Of a DNA stretch of 15,112 bases, positions 1 to 6,894 are shown piece by piece. Source of the DNA: Alphaproteobacteria bacterium (GTDB taxonomy: Bacteria; Pseudomonadota; Alphaproteobacteria; Micropepsales; Micropepsaceae); NCBI GenBank assembly GCA_028869355.1, contig JAGWSK010000223.1, forward strand, positions 1 to 15,112, given 5' to 3'. The notes below the pieces were generated by a model, which was given only the letters and a program-made list of their open reading frames with translations, did not search any database and was not told where the DNA came from. Position 1 is the stretch's first letter; every line of letters starts with the position of its first letter. A program made the translations under genes and the position numbers.

Positions 1-1176
1 AGGGCCATCGCGCTCAATGTAGCGCCGCGCATCACCGGGCGGAGCGCAAAGATCATTTCGGCGGACATCCTGGACCGTGACCAGTGGACGGTCGCCGAGG
101 ATTATGAATTCGAACGGCCGCTGTATCGTTTCGGTTTAGACGATGACCGGCACACGCAGGTCTATGTCTCGGGCAGTTCAGGCGACGTGGTGCTGTTTAC
201 CACGCGAGCCGAGCGTTTCTGGAACTGGTTTGGCGCGGTGCCGCACTGGCTCTATTTCACCCAACTGCGCAGCAACGGCCTGCTGTGGTCGAAGATCATC
301 ATCTGGACATCAATTGCCGGCGGATTCCTCACGCTCATCGGATTGTATATCGGCATCAGCCAGTTGCGGCGTGGTCCACGCATTTCGCCGTATCGCGGCT
401 GGAATTACTGGCATCATCTGGCGGGACTGGTTTTTGGCGTGTTGACGCTGACCTGGGTGGTGAGCGGCACGATTTCGATGAATCCCTGGGGCTTTCTGGA
501 AGGGGGCGGCGGCAATGAGCGCGCGGCTGTCGGGGGTGATCCCCTGCCGTGGAGCGCCTGGCGCGATTCACTTGCGCGCCTCAAAGATGATGCCGCTTTG
601 GCCGGCGCTGTCAGCATCACGAGCGCGCCCGAGAACGGGCGGCTGTTTTGGCTCGCGCGGTGGGCGAACGGGCGCGTAGTGCGGCTGGATGACGGCGGCC
701 GTGTAGCGCCGGTTGCTCCGGCGGAGCTGTCACGCAAGGCGCAGCTTGTGGCGAATGGAAGGGCGATTGCATCGCAGGGGCTGATGACGGCGGAGGACAG
801 CTATTACTACCGCACGCCGGGCAGCGATCGCCTGACTCTGCCGGTGTATCGCGTGGTTTTGGCGGATGCGGCGCGCACCCGCTATTATTTCGACCCGCGG
901 GACGGATTGCCGATTGGCCGGATCGATGCCGACCGCCGCGGCTATCGCTGGCTGTTTGACGGACTGCACCGGCTGGATTTTTTTGCGTGGTTGCGATGGC
1001 GCCCATTATGGGACGCGCTGATGTTGCTGTTGCTGGTGGGCGGCATCGCGGTTACTGGCAGCGGCTCCTATCTCGCGGTCCGGCGGATCGGAAGAGACAT
1101 GCGTAGCGTGGCAGCATCGCTGCGCGCGCGCAAATCTTCCGCCGCGGCCTCGCTGCGCCCGGCTCCTCCGCCGTAG
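1..1176 (+). CDS. PepSY domain-containing membrane protein, 5'-truncated by the window edge
   Basis: The reading frame is open from base 1, so the start lies outside the window; 391 residues are visible before the TAG stop. Within the visible part there is a PepSY-like segment, then the aromatic stretch WNWFGAVPHWLYFT that typically precedes a membrane helix in PepSY-associated (PiuB/FoxB-like) proteins. Next come hydrophobic helices around bases 295-360 and 415-480. A periplasmic domain follows, containing YYFDPRDGLPIGRID and the WLFDGLHRLDF motif typical of the family. A last helix (about 1000-1080) precedes a basic tail, RRIGRDMR. Family members are inner-membrane proteins, several of them linked to iron or siderophore reduction; whether this one has that role is inference. 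Nothing upstream is visible to support a TonB-receptor neighbour. The possible small gene at 1261 follows on the same strand. Confidence 0.88.
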   Translation, partial: RAIALNVAPRITGRSAKIISADILDRDQWTVAEDYEFERPLYRFGLDDDRHTQVYVSGSSGDVVLFTTRAERFWNWFGAVPHWLYFTQLRSNGLLWSKIIIWTSIAGGFLTLIGLYIGISQLRRGPRISPYRGWNYWHHLAGLVFGVLTLTWVVSGTISMNPWGFLEGGGGNERAAVGGDPLPWSAWRDSLARLKDDAALAGAVSITSAPENGRLFWLARWANGRVVRLDDGGRVAPVAPAELSRKAQLVANGRAIASQGLMTAEDSYYYRTPGSDRLTLPVYRVVLADAARTRYYFDPRDGLPIGRIDADRRGYRWLFDGLHRLDFFAWLRWRPLWDALMLLLLVGGIAVTGSGSYLAVRRIGRDMRSVAASLRARKSSAAASLRPAPPP

Positions 1177-1260
1177 ACGGACGGAATGCGAATTCGGTCG
1201 CCCTCCGGCCTTGGCATTGCCCGATTTTGTCGAGGACGGAAGCCGTGCAATATTGGACGT

Positions 1261-1413
1261 ATGTCGCGTCCTGACTTGTTTGATTATCTCGGCATGGCTG
1301 TGCTGACCATGATCGTCGCGCTGTGGGTGGCGCATTTCGTGTTGCCGCCCGCGCCACCGCTGCCGCCTGAGCCCGGGCCACAAATCCCTTCGATTTTAGC
1401 GCCGGGGCGCTGA
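1261..1413 (+). CDS. Possible 50-aa single-pass membrane peptide with proline-rich tail
   Basis: This short open frame encodes 50 residues. A polar N-terminus (MSRPDLFDY) is followed by one hydrophobic helix (LGMAVLTMIVALWVAHFVL) and then a proline-rich tail (PPAPPLPPEPGPQ). It lies 84 nt downstream of the PepSY gene on the same strand, and an inverted repeat starts 11 nt after its stop, which would suit the end of a transcript. Against it, there is no convincing Shine-Dalgarno sequence before the ATG, and GC-rich DNA often gives such frames by chance. The frame stays open upstream to an ATG at 1186, but that extension looks non-coding. I do not recognise a family, and the function is unknown. 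Confidence 0.35.
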   Translation: MSRPDLFDYLGMAVLTMIVALWVAHFVLPPAPPLPPEPGPQIPSILAPGR

Positions 1414-1423
1414 CGGCTACGAG

Positions 1424-1452
1424 TTCCGCCGTCCGGGTTGCGCCGGGCGGAA
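1424..1452. repeat. Inverted repeat TTCCGCC/GGCGGAA, possible transcription terminator
   Basis: TTCCGCC at 1424-1430 pairs perfectly with GGCGGAA at 1446-1452, with further CCGG/CCGG complementarity inside. It sits just after the stop of the possible small gene and before the 3' end of the opposing gene ending at 1528. No T-run follows on either strand, so an intrinsic terminator role is only a guess. Confidence 0.35.
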
Positions 1453-1527
1453 GGCAAACTTCGCCCCCCGAACACCAGTCCAGTGCCGGAACTACGGCCG
1501 CGCGCCCGGAACCCTCAAAGCGAGGCG

Positions 1528-1917
1528 CTATTCAGCGGGAACCAGGCCGGCCTTTGCCGTGCTGGCCCGGCGACGATCCGCGACCAGAGCACGAAGCAGC
1601 GATGCCGTCATTTTGATGAGCTGCCGCCGCAGCCATGAACGGGCGCGGAAATGCGCGGCGAATTCCCGATTGATTTCGATGGGCCGCCAATAATTCGTGC
1701 GCCATTCCTGAAACGCCTCGAACAGTGCAGGCTGCTGATTCTCCGCGATTTTCAGAAATGAGCAGGCACAGTCGGCACGGACCCGCACATCGCCGGCCCG
1801 ATCAAAGTGGAAACTGTGCCGGCTTGGAATGTGGCGAAGGTGCCCGTTGCTGAATTCGAACACTTCGGGATTCGTTCGGAGCGCAGAGATCAGTGGGGAA
1901 GCATCGAGATATGCCAT
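1528..1917 (-). CDS. Conserved-looking hypothetical protein, 129 aa
   Basis: The 129-residue product begins MAYLDASPLISALRTNPEVF. I place the start at 1917 because GGGAG lies eight bases upstream. The open frame runs further, to 2145, but that extension is arginine- and proline-rich and crosses a long inverted repeat, so it looks non-coding. No signal peptide or membrane helix is visible. The N-terminal half carries two close cysteines (ADCACSF, residues 49-55) and many histidines (HLRHIPSRHSFHFD). The middle has an aromatic stretch, FEAFQEWRTNYWRPIEINRE, which has the feel of a conserved soluble domain. The last 25 residues are basic. I cannot assign a function. It stands alone, facing the PepSY unit tail to tail. 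Confidence 0.6.
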   Translation of the reverse strand: MAYLDASPLISALRTNPEVFEFSNGHLRHIPSRHSFHFDRAGDVRVRADCACSFLKIAENQQPALFEAFQEWRTNYWRPIEINREFAAHFRARSWLRRQLIKMTASLLRALVADRRRASTAKAGLVPAE

Positions 1918-2008
1918 TGTACATTCTCCCAAGTGGACACGGAGTTCCGGAAAACGGAAATCGGCGGAAAGAGTTCCATCAATTTTTGGCCTTCTCGCCT
2001 GGCCGCAT

Positions 2009-2054
2009 CCCACGCGGGCGAATCGCCTTGGGCGATTCGAACTTCCCGCGTGGG
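2009..2054. repeat. Long two-part inverted repeat (10 bp + 9 bp)
   Basis: CCCACGCGGG (2009-2018) pairs perfectly with CCCGCGTGGG (2045-2054). Directly inside it CGAATCGCC (2019-2027) pairs perfectly with GGCGATTCG (2031-2039), closing on a 3-nt loop and leaving a 5-nt bulge (AACTT) on one side. This gives 19 base pairs over 46 nt in a non-coding region. It resembles the palindromic intergenic repeats of Hyphomicrobiales genomes; the family identity is inference. It includes GATTCGAAC, which recalls a tRNA T-loop, but no tRNA folds around it. Confidence 0.75.
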
Positions 2055-2315
2055 GCCCTGGCGGCGCTCGGCTACGCCCCGACGCCTCAGCGCCGGGCAG
2101 GAGAGTCAAACGGCTCACAGGTTCCGCGCGGGAAAGCACCACCAAGCCGAAGTTGCGCCATGGAACCAGCAGATCGCCATAATGGCTCGGGAAGGGATTA
2201 GCCGAGACACCACGCGATGAGAAAACGCGGGCGGCTCAGATCAGAAAAATCGAGAAATCATCGCGGGCGCGCGCCGACCGGTGCGGCCTGGCGCCACCGG
2301 CAGAATCGAACAGAA

Positions 2316-2349
2316 GCGCGCAAAGCGCACGGGCTCTCCCTCCAGGGAG
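2316..2349 (-). terminator. Candidate stem-loops after the MFS transporter stop
   Basis: Reading the minus strand past the transporter stop, a CTCCC/GGGAG stem with a 4-nt loop (2336-2349) is followed by a 6-bp GTGCGC/GCGCGC stem with a 3-nt loop (2316-2330). Moderately T-rich sequence comes next but no real T-run. Position and order fit transcript termination, but the signal is weak. Confidence 0.3.
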
Positions 2350-2362
2350 CGGAGATTTTGAG

Positions 2363-3889
2363 TTATTCCGCCTGTTGCGGGGTAAGCCCGGCCAGCGCCG
2401 GCTGCGGTCCTTCGCTTTCGGTGCCGAGATGCACGCCTTTGCGTTCGGGGCCGAACAAGACGAGCAGTGCAATCGCGACTGCAGATCCGGCCGCGATCAT
2501 GGCGAGGGCGGTGGCATAGTCATTGCCATGCGCAACGGCATAACCCGATTGCAGGGTCGCGTTGACCGAGGCCAGCAGGTTTCCGGTCTGATAGACGAAG
2601 CCCGGGAAGGTGCCGCGCATTTCGGGCGGCGACAGTTCTTTGAGATGCACCGGCACAATGCCCCAGGCGCTCTGCACCATGAACTGCATCAAAAACGATC
2701 CCAGCGCGAACCACAGCGGACTGCCGGCAAAGACCCAGAGGGGAATGATCGGAATCGCCAGCAGGGAGGAGATCAGGATGGCCCGCCGGCGGCCGATCCG
2801 TTCCGACAGTCCACCGAAGAACAGGCTGCCGGCTATGGCGCCGACATTGTAGATCACGGCCAGCGTGCTCACGACCGCGGTGGAGAATTGCTGCTGCACC
2901 TGCAGGAATGTCGGGTACAGATCCTGGGTTCCGTGGCTGAAGAAATTGAAGCTGGTCATCAGCAGGACGGCATAGAGGCCAATGCGCCAGTGGGTCTTGA
3001 GGAACACGCCGGCGATCACGGCGGCTACATTATAGATGACGGCCATCAGCACCGGGATGTCGGGGATGTTGAACGTGAACAACCCGATGAAGATCATGCC
3101 GAGCACGGCAAAAGATTCGATCCAGAATTCCGGATGCCTGAGCGCCAGCGTCACGCTGGCGCCGAGCGCGATCAGCGCGACGGCAATCTGGGCCGGTTCG
3201 TATCCGGCGCGGAACGCAAAGAAGATGGCGATCGCGTATGCCGCCAACCGGCCATAGGCAGTCAGCGTCCCCAGTGAATCACCGCCCAGCACGGGTTTTG
3301 GCGTCCAGGACGGCGACTCCTTCACGTGACGGAGAATAAAATAGATCAGCGCCGCCGGGGCGATCCCGATCATGAACATGCCGCGCCAGCCAATGGATGA
3401 ATAAAGCAGTCCGTAGACGACGGAAGCGATCAGATAGCCACTGGGATAGCCGGCCTGCAAAATGCCGGAGACCAGTCCGCGCGCTTTCGGCGGAATGGTC
3501 TCCATGGCGAGCGATGCACCGACGCCCCATTCGCCGCCCATCGCGATTCCGAACAGCGCGCGCAGGATCAGCAGCATGGTCAGGCTGTTCGAGAAACCGG
3601 ACGCAAATGCGAGTGAGGAGTAGATGAGGATTACCGCGGCAAGCGTCGGACGGCGTCCGTAACGGTCGGCCACGCGGCCGAATATGAAGGCGCCAATCGG
3701 ACGCATCGCCAGGGTCAGAACCACGGCGACCGCAACATCCGGGATCTGCGTATGGAATTCCGCGGCGATATCGCGGAATACGAACACCATCAGGAAGAAA
3801 TCGAATGCGTCCAGCATCCAGCCGAGATAGGCGGCGGCAACGGCGCCTTTCTGTTCTTTGGTCCAGCCGGAGAGTGCTGCAATGGCCAT
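2363..3889 (-). CDS. MFS transporter, SHS (sialate/lactate:H+ symporter) family
   Basis: The 508-residue product is a polytopic inner-membrane carrier. It opens with AYLGWMLDAFDFFLMVFVF (residues 20-38) and has the MFS signature loop GRVADRYGRR (71-80) between helices 2 and 3, repeated in the second half as GGLSERIGRRRA (359-370). SFNFFSHGTQDLYPTFL (313-329) is characteristic of the SHS family, which includes NanT and Jen1-type monocarboxylate:proton symporters. Uptake of a small organic acid such as lactate or pyruvate is therefore likely, but the substrate is not shown. Between the halves, residues about 210-310 hold three or four extra hydrophobic segments, more than a plain 12-helix carrier needs; NanT also has extra central helices. 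The start at 3889 is set by AGGAGG seven to eight bases upstream, and that site sits inside a perfect hairpin. The slipin gene lies 96 nt upstream on the same strand. Confidence 0.92.
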   Translation of the reverse strand: MAIAALSGWTKEQKGAVAAAYLGWMLDAFDFFLMVFVFRDIAAEFHTQIPDVAVAVVLTLAMRPIGAFIFGRVADRYGRRPTLAAVILIYSSLAFASGFSNSLTMLLILRALFGIAMGGEWGVGASLAMETIPPKARGLVSGILQAGYPSGYLIASVVYGLLYSSIGWRGMFMIGIAPAALIYFILRHVKESPSWTPKPVLGGDSLGTLTAYGRLAAYAIAIFFAFRAGYEPAQIAVALIALGASVTLALRHPEFWIESFAVLGMIFIGLFTFNIPDIPVLMAVIYNVAAVIAGVFLKTHWRIGLYAVLLMTSFNFFSHGTQDLYPTFLQVQQQFSTAVVSTLAVIYNVGAIAGSLFFGGLSERIGRRRAILISSLLAIPIIPLWVFAGSPLWFALGSFLMQFMVQSAWGIVPVHLKELSPPEMRGTFPGFVYQTGNLLASVNATLQSGYAVAHGNDYATALAMIAAGSAVAIALLVLFGPERKGVHLGTESEGPQPALAGLTPQQAE

Positions 3890-3891
3890 GC

Positions 3892-3910
3892 GGGTTCCTC
3901 CTGGGAACCC
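3892..3910 (-). promoter_or_regulatory. Hairpin enclosing the ribosome-binding site of the MFS transporter
   Basis: On the minus strand GGGTTCC-CAGGA-GGAACCC forms a perfect 7-bp stem with a 5-nt loop, ending two bases before the ATG. The Shine-Dalgarno AGGAGG (3902-3897) lies across the loop and the 3' arm. If formed in the mRNA it would limit ribosome access. The regulatory role is inferred; the sequence relation is direct. Confidence 0.55.
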
Positions 3911-3939
3911 ATTGTTAGTGCGGATTGCGCGCTATGCAA
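3911..3939 (-). promoter_or_regulatory. Weak candidate promoter for the MFS transporter
   Basis: On the minus strand TTGCAT (3939-3934) and AACAAT (3916-3911) are 17 nt apart, in the 96-nt gap between the slipin stop and the transporter start. Match to the sigma-70 consensus is partial, and transcription could instead read through from the slipin gene. Confidence 0.2.
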
Positions 3940-3985
3940 ACAGGAATGCGTGCGAAGACGCTCGCTCGCCCGGATGTGCGGAATG

Positions 3986-4804
3986 TCACTTCAGTTGCGG
4001 GCCCTTGGGATTGAAGGCGTCGAGCAGGCCGGTGGGCAGCAGGATGGTCGCGCCGCGCTCCTTGGTCGTTTCATAGATGATGTTCATGGCGCGAAGCTGA
4101 AGCGCTGCCGGATGGTCGGCATAGGTAGTGGCGGCCTCGACGAATTTGGCGGCGATTTCGGCTTCGGCCGATCCGAGAATGACGCGGGCCTGCTTTTCGC
4201 GTTCGGCCTGTGCCTGGCGCGACATTGCGTTTTGCAGCGCTTCGGGAATTGCGACATCGCGGATTTCGACCGAGAGGACCGCAATCCCCCATTGTGCGGT
4301 TTTCTGGCCGATGACGTCGCGCAATTGCGCGTCGGCAGCCTGTCGCTCGGACAGCAGCGTGCCGAGATGCGATGAGCCGATCGTCTCGCGCAGTGTGCTT
4401 TGCGCGACCCGTTCGATCGCCTGGCGGTAATTGGTGATGGCGAGCGCCGCGCGTTCGGAATTCTCCACTTTCCAGAAAATGATTGCATCGACATTGACCG
4501 GGACGGTGTCTTTGGTCAGCGCTTGTTCAGCGTTGAATGCGGTGGTCTGGATGCGCTCATCGATCACCACCGCTATGCTGTCGAGCACCGGAATGATTGC
4601 AAACAGCCCCGGACCTCTGACGGCATGCAACCTGCCGGCACGCAGGATGACATATTTCTCCCATTGGTTCGCCATTTTGAGCGAGAACAGGATCAGCGCC
4701 GCAATGACGAACAGCGCCGCGGCGATCGGAATTTGGCCCGCGCGAAGGAAGAAAGCGCCGCCAAGCACGAAAACGACGGTAAGAAACAGTGTAATCGGAT
4801 TCAT
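3986..4804 (-). CDS. Slipin/stomatin-like SPFH (Band 7) membrane protein
   Basis: The 272-residue product has two hydrophobic segments at the N-terminus (about residues 4-20 and 25-43), then an SPFH domain. That domain starts at QWEKYVILRAGRLHAVRGPGLF and runs through IDERIQTTAF, VPVNVDAIIFWKV, QSTLRETIGSSHLGTLLSER and GIAVLSVEIRDVAIPEALQNAM. A charged alanine/glutamate-rich helix (AQAEREKQARVILGSAEAE) follows, as expected for oligomerising slipins. Such proteins form large membrane-anchored rings or microdomains and are often encoded beside an NfeD-type protein or a protease; no such partner is visible here. The start at 4804 has GAGGG eight bases upstream; the frame is open back to 5146, but that part overlaps the divergent gene and is not protein-like. 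The gene is divergent from the peptidase at 4981. Confidence 0.92.
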   Translation of the reverse strand: MNPITLFLTVVFVLGGAFFLRAGQIPIAAALFVIAALILFSLKMANQWEKYVILRAGRLHAVRGPGLFAIIPVLDSIAVVIDERIQTTAFNAEQALTKDTVPVNVDAIIFWKVENSERAALAITNYRQAIERVAQSTLRETIGSSHLGTLLSERQAADAQLRDVIGQKTAQWGIAVLSVEIRDVAIPEALQNAMSRQAQAEREKQARVILGSAEAEIAAKFVEAATTYADHPAALQLRAMNIIYETTKERGATILLPTGLLDAFNPKGPQLK

Positions 4805-4873
4805 CTGGCCGCCCTCTGAAACTGGCGGATTAAGCCACAAACCGGGTGCCTTCGCGACGCTGATCTGTGGAAA

Positions 4874-4960
4874 GAGAAGCGAGGAGCGAGAAACGAGGAG
4901 CGATAGGGCACGCGAAGCAGGCGGTTCTCTCGCTTCTCTTCTTCTCGCTTCTCGCTTCTC
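4874..4960. repeat. Heptad purine/pyrimidine inverted repeat between divergent genes
   Basis: The left side (4874-4901) has four head-to-tail heptads: GAGAAGC, GAGGAGC, GAGAAAC, GAGGAGC. The right side (4932-4960) has GCTTCTC at 4932-4938, 4947-4953 and 4954-4960, the exact reverse complement of GAGAAGC. The two sides are separated by about 30 nt and can form an imperfect hairpin or a polypurine-polypyrimidine structure. It fills most of the space between the slipin start (4804) and the peptidase start (4981), where both promoters should lie. Confidence 0.7.
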
Positions 4961-4980
4961 ACGAATATAAGTTGGAGAAA

Positions 4981-6894
4981 ATGGCGGGCGGGATGACAGC
5001 GCTTTTGTCGCGTGCGCGTTTTTTTGGCGTTGTGCTGGCGCTGTGTGCGCTCGGCTCAACGCTCGGCACAGGCGATACCGCAACGGCGGCGCAGCAATCG
5101 ACGGAGACAGCGATGTGGGACCTTTCGGACCTCTACCAATCGGCATCAGCCTGGGCGGCGGAATATGACCGCGTTAAGGGCGAAGTTCAGACGCTGCAGG
5201 GGTATCGCGGAACGCTATCGGCCGGCGCAGCCGCGATGCTGCAGGCGCTGAATGCGATATCGCAGTCTAACCGGGATGCCGGGCGGCTTTACACCTATGC
5301 CAGCCTGAAGGCCGATGAGGACTTGTCGAATTCGGCCAATCAGGAACGCAAACAGCAGGCGGGCGCGCTGATGACCATGATCGGCGAAAATACCGCCTGG
5401 CTGGCTCCGGAGATTCTCGGGATTGGCGAAGACAAGGTGCGGGAGTTCCTTAACGATAATAAGGAGCTCGCCGCCGCGCACGACTTTTTCCTGAAAAACG
5501 TCCTCCGCGGCGCGCCGCATACGCTGGGCGTCGAAGCGGAGTCGGTGCTGGCCTCGGCAGGCGATGTGCTGCAACAGCCCGACTACATTTACGGCCAACT
5601 TGCGAATTCCGAACTGCCTTATCCGACGATCAGCCTGTCCGACAGTACGAAAGTCAGGCTGGATCAACCGGCTTACGAGAAATACCGGCAGTCGCCGAAC
5701 CGCGCCGACCGGAAACTGGTATTCGACAGCTTTTGGGGTGCGTGGAAGCAATATGAGGGCACCGATGGCGCGATCCTGACCAACAGGATCATGGGCAATG
5801 TGTTCATCGCCAAGGCGCGGCATTTCGACAGTGCGCTGGCCGCGGCGCTATTTCCCGACCGCATGCCGGAAGCGGTTTACCGCACCCTGGTAGGTCAGGC
5901 GATCGAAGGCCTTCCCGCGCTGCACCGGTATTTACGTATGCGCAAACACCTGCTCGGCATCGAAGGCACGCTGCAATATTACGATATCTATCCCAGCATG
6001 TTCAAAGTGACGCATCGGCCCGCATTCAACCTGGCGGAGTCGGAACGGCTCACGCTGGATGCGATTGCGCCTTATGGGGCGGAATACACGACTCTGCTGA
6101 AGCGCGGATTTGCCGGCAAGTGGATGGACCCATACCCGCGCACGCACAAGGCATCAGGCGCCTATATGAACGGCTCGGCCTATGACGTGCATCCCTATCT
6201 GCTGCTGAATCACAATGACGATTATTCGGGGCTGTCCACCTTTGCCCATGAATGGGGTCACGCCGTCCACACGCTGCTGACCACAGCGAGCCAGCCTTAC
6301 GAGAAATCCAATTACTCCACATTCATCGCGGAATCGGCATCGATTGCCAATGAGATGCTGCTCGACGATTACATGGTCGCGCATGCAAAGACGCCGGAAG
6401 AAAAACTGTATTACCTGGGTGAGGGACTGGAATCGATCCGCGGCACATTCTTCCGGCAGGTGATGTTCGCGGAATTCGAGCTGTCGATTTACCGCGAGAT
6501 CGAGGAAGGCCGGACTCTATCCGGCGCGCGCCTGACCGGCATGTATTGCGCATTGCTGAAGAAATATTACGGCGAAGCGGAAGGGGTGATGCAGATCGAC
6601 CCGGCCTATTGCATTGAATGGGCCTTCGTCCCGCACTTCTTCTATAACTTCTATGTTTATCAGTATGCGACATCCATGACCGGCGCGGCGCAATTCACCG
6701 CCGCAATCGAGAAAGAAGGCAAGCCCGCGGCCGATCGCTTTCTCGCCATGCTGCGCGCCGGCGGATCGGATTATCCCTATGAGCTGTACAAGCGGGCCGG
6801 TATCGACATGGCCCATCCGGCGCCGTACCGGGCGCTGGTCGCGCGCATGAACCGCATTATGGACGAAATCGATTCCCTGACGCGGAAGCGGTGA
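4981..6894 (+). CDS. Exported M3-family oligoendopeptidase F-like zinc metallopeptidase
   Basis: The 637-residue product is an M3-family peptidase that cleaves short peptides. The zinc site is clear: AHEWGHAVH gives HExxH with His423, Glu424 and His427, and the third ligand is Glu451 in FIAESASIANE. The body matches the PepF layout: an N-terminal helical domain starting MWDLSDLYQS, then IYPSMFKVTHRPAFN, and a C-terminal half with FFYNFYVYQYATSM. Unlike the classical cytosolic PepF (about 600 aa), it has a hydrophobic N-terminal leader (FFGVVLALCALGSTLG) ending near TATAA, so export to the periplasm is likely. I start it at 4981, where GGAG sits three bases upstream; 4996 is an alternative. 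The open frame back to 4867 only translates the heptad repeat. Its stop codon abuts that of the opposing SIMPL gene. Confidence 0.93.
   Translation: MAGGMTALLSRARFFGVVLALCALGSTLGTGDTATAAQQSTETAMWDLSDLYQSASAWAAEYDRVKGEVQTLQGYRGTLSAGAAAMLQALNAISQSNRDAGRLYTYASLKADEDLSNSANQERKQQAGALMTMIGENTAWLAPEILGIGEDKVREFLNDNKELAAAHDFFLKNVLRGAPHTLGVEAESVLASAGDVLQQPDYIYGQLANSELPYPTISLSDSTKVRLDQPAYEKYRQSPNRADRKLVFDSFWGAWKQYEGTDGAILTNRIMGNVFIAKARHFDSALAAALFPDRMPEAVYRTLVGQAIEGLPALHRYLRMRKHLLGIEGTLQYYDIYPSMFKVTHRPAFNLAESERLTLDAIAPYGAEYTTLLKRGFAGKWMDPYPRTHKASGAYMNGSAYDVHPYLLLNHNDDYSGLSTFAHEWGHAVHTLLTTASQPYEKSNYSTFIAESASIANEMLLDDYMVAHAKTPEEKLYYLGEGLESIRGTFFRQVMFAEFELSIYREIEEGRTLSGARLTGMYCALLKKYYGEAEGVMQIDPAYCIEWAFVPHFFYNFYVYQYATSMTGAAQFTAAIEKEGKPAADRFLAMLRAGGSDYPYELYKRAGIDMAHPAPYRALVARMNRIMDEIDSLTRKR

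Larger units (their letters stand above)
1918..2362. other. 445-nt gap between the hypothetical gene and the MFS transporter gene
   Basis: No gene is supported here. The open frames on both strands give arginine/proline/serine-rich translations without recognisable motifs or ribosome-binding sites. The gap must hold the promoter of the hypothetical gene (minus strand, start 1917), but I could not place a -35/-10 pair with confidence. It also contains the inverted repeat at 2009-2054, a weaker pair CGGCGCT/AGCGCCG at 2062-2068 and 2089-2095, and stem-loops just downstream of the MFS stop. Confidence 0.6.

Noticed and set aside
2009..2054. Possible degenerate tRNA because of GATTCGAAC
   Set aside because: The bases around the T-loop-like motif do not form a T stem, and no acceptor, D or anticodon arms are present. 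The match is explained by the palindrome itself.
1918..2145. N-terminal extension of the hypothetical protein at 1528-1917
   Set aside because: The extra 76 residues are Arg/Pro/Gly-rich and cross the long inverted repeat, while the ATG at 1917 has a good GGGAG site.
2375..3277. Plus-strand open frame of 300 codons opposite the MFS transporter
   Set aside because: Shadow of the transporter gene. The product is rich in Gln, Asp, Gly and His with no membrane or domain pattern, and there is no ribosome-binding site.
4874..4960. CRISPR-like array
   Set aside because: The units are only 7 nt with no unique spacers, and no cas gene is near.
4805..5146. N-terminal extension of the slipin frame
   Set aside because: It runs through the heptad repeats and into the start of the divergent peptidase. 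The ATG at 4804 has GAGGG upstream and gives the normal slipin N-terminus.
5215..5823. Minus-strand open frame of 202 codons opposite the peptidase
   Set aside because: Antisense to conserved M3 peptidase sequence, with no recognisable domain and no ribosome-binding site.
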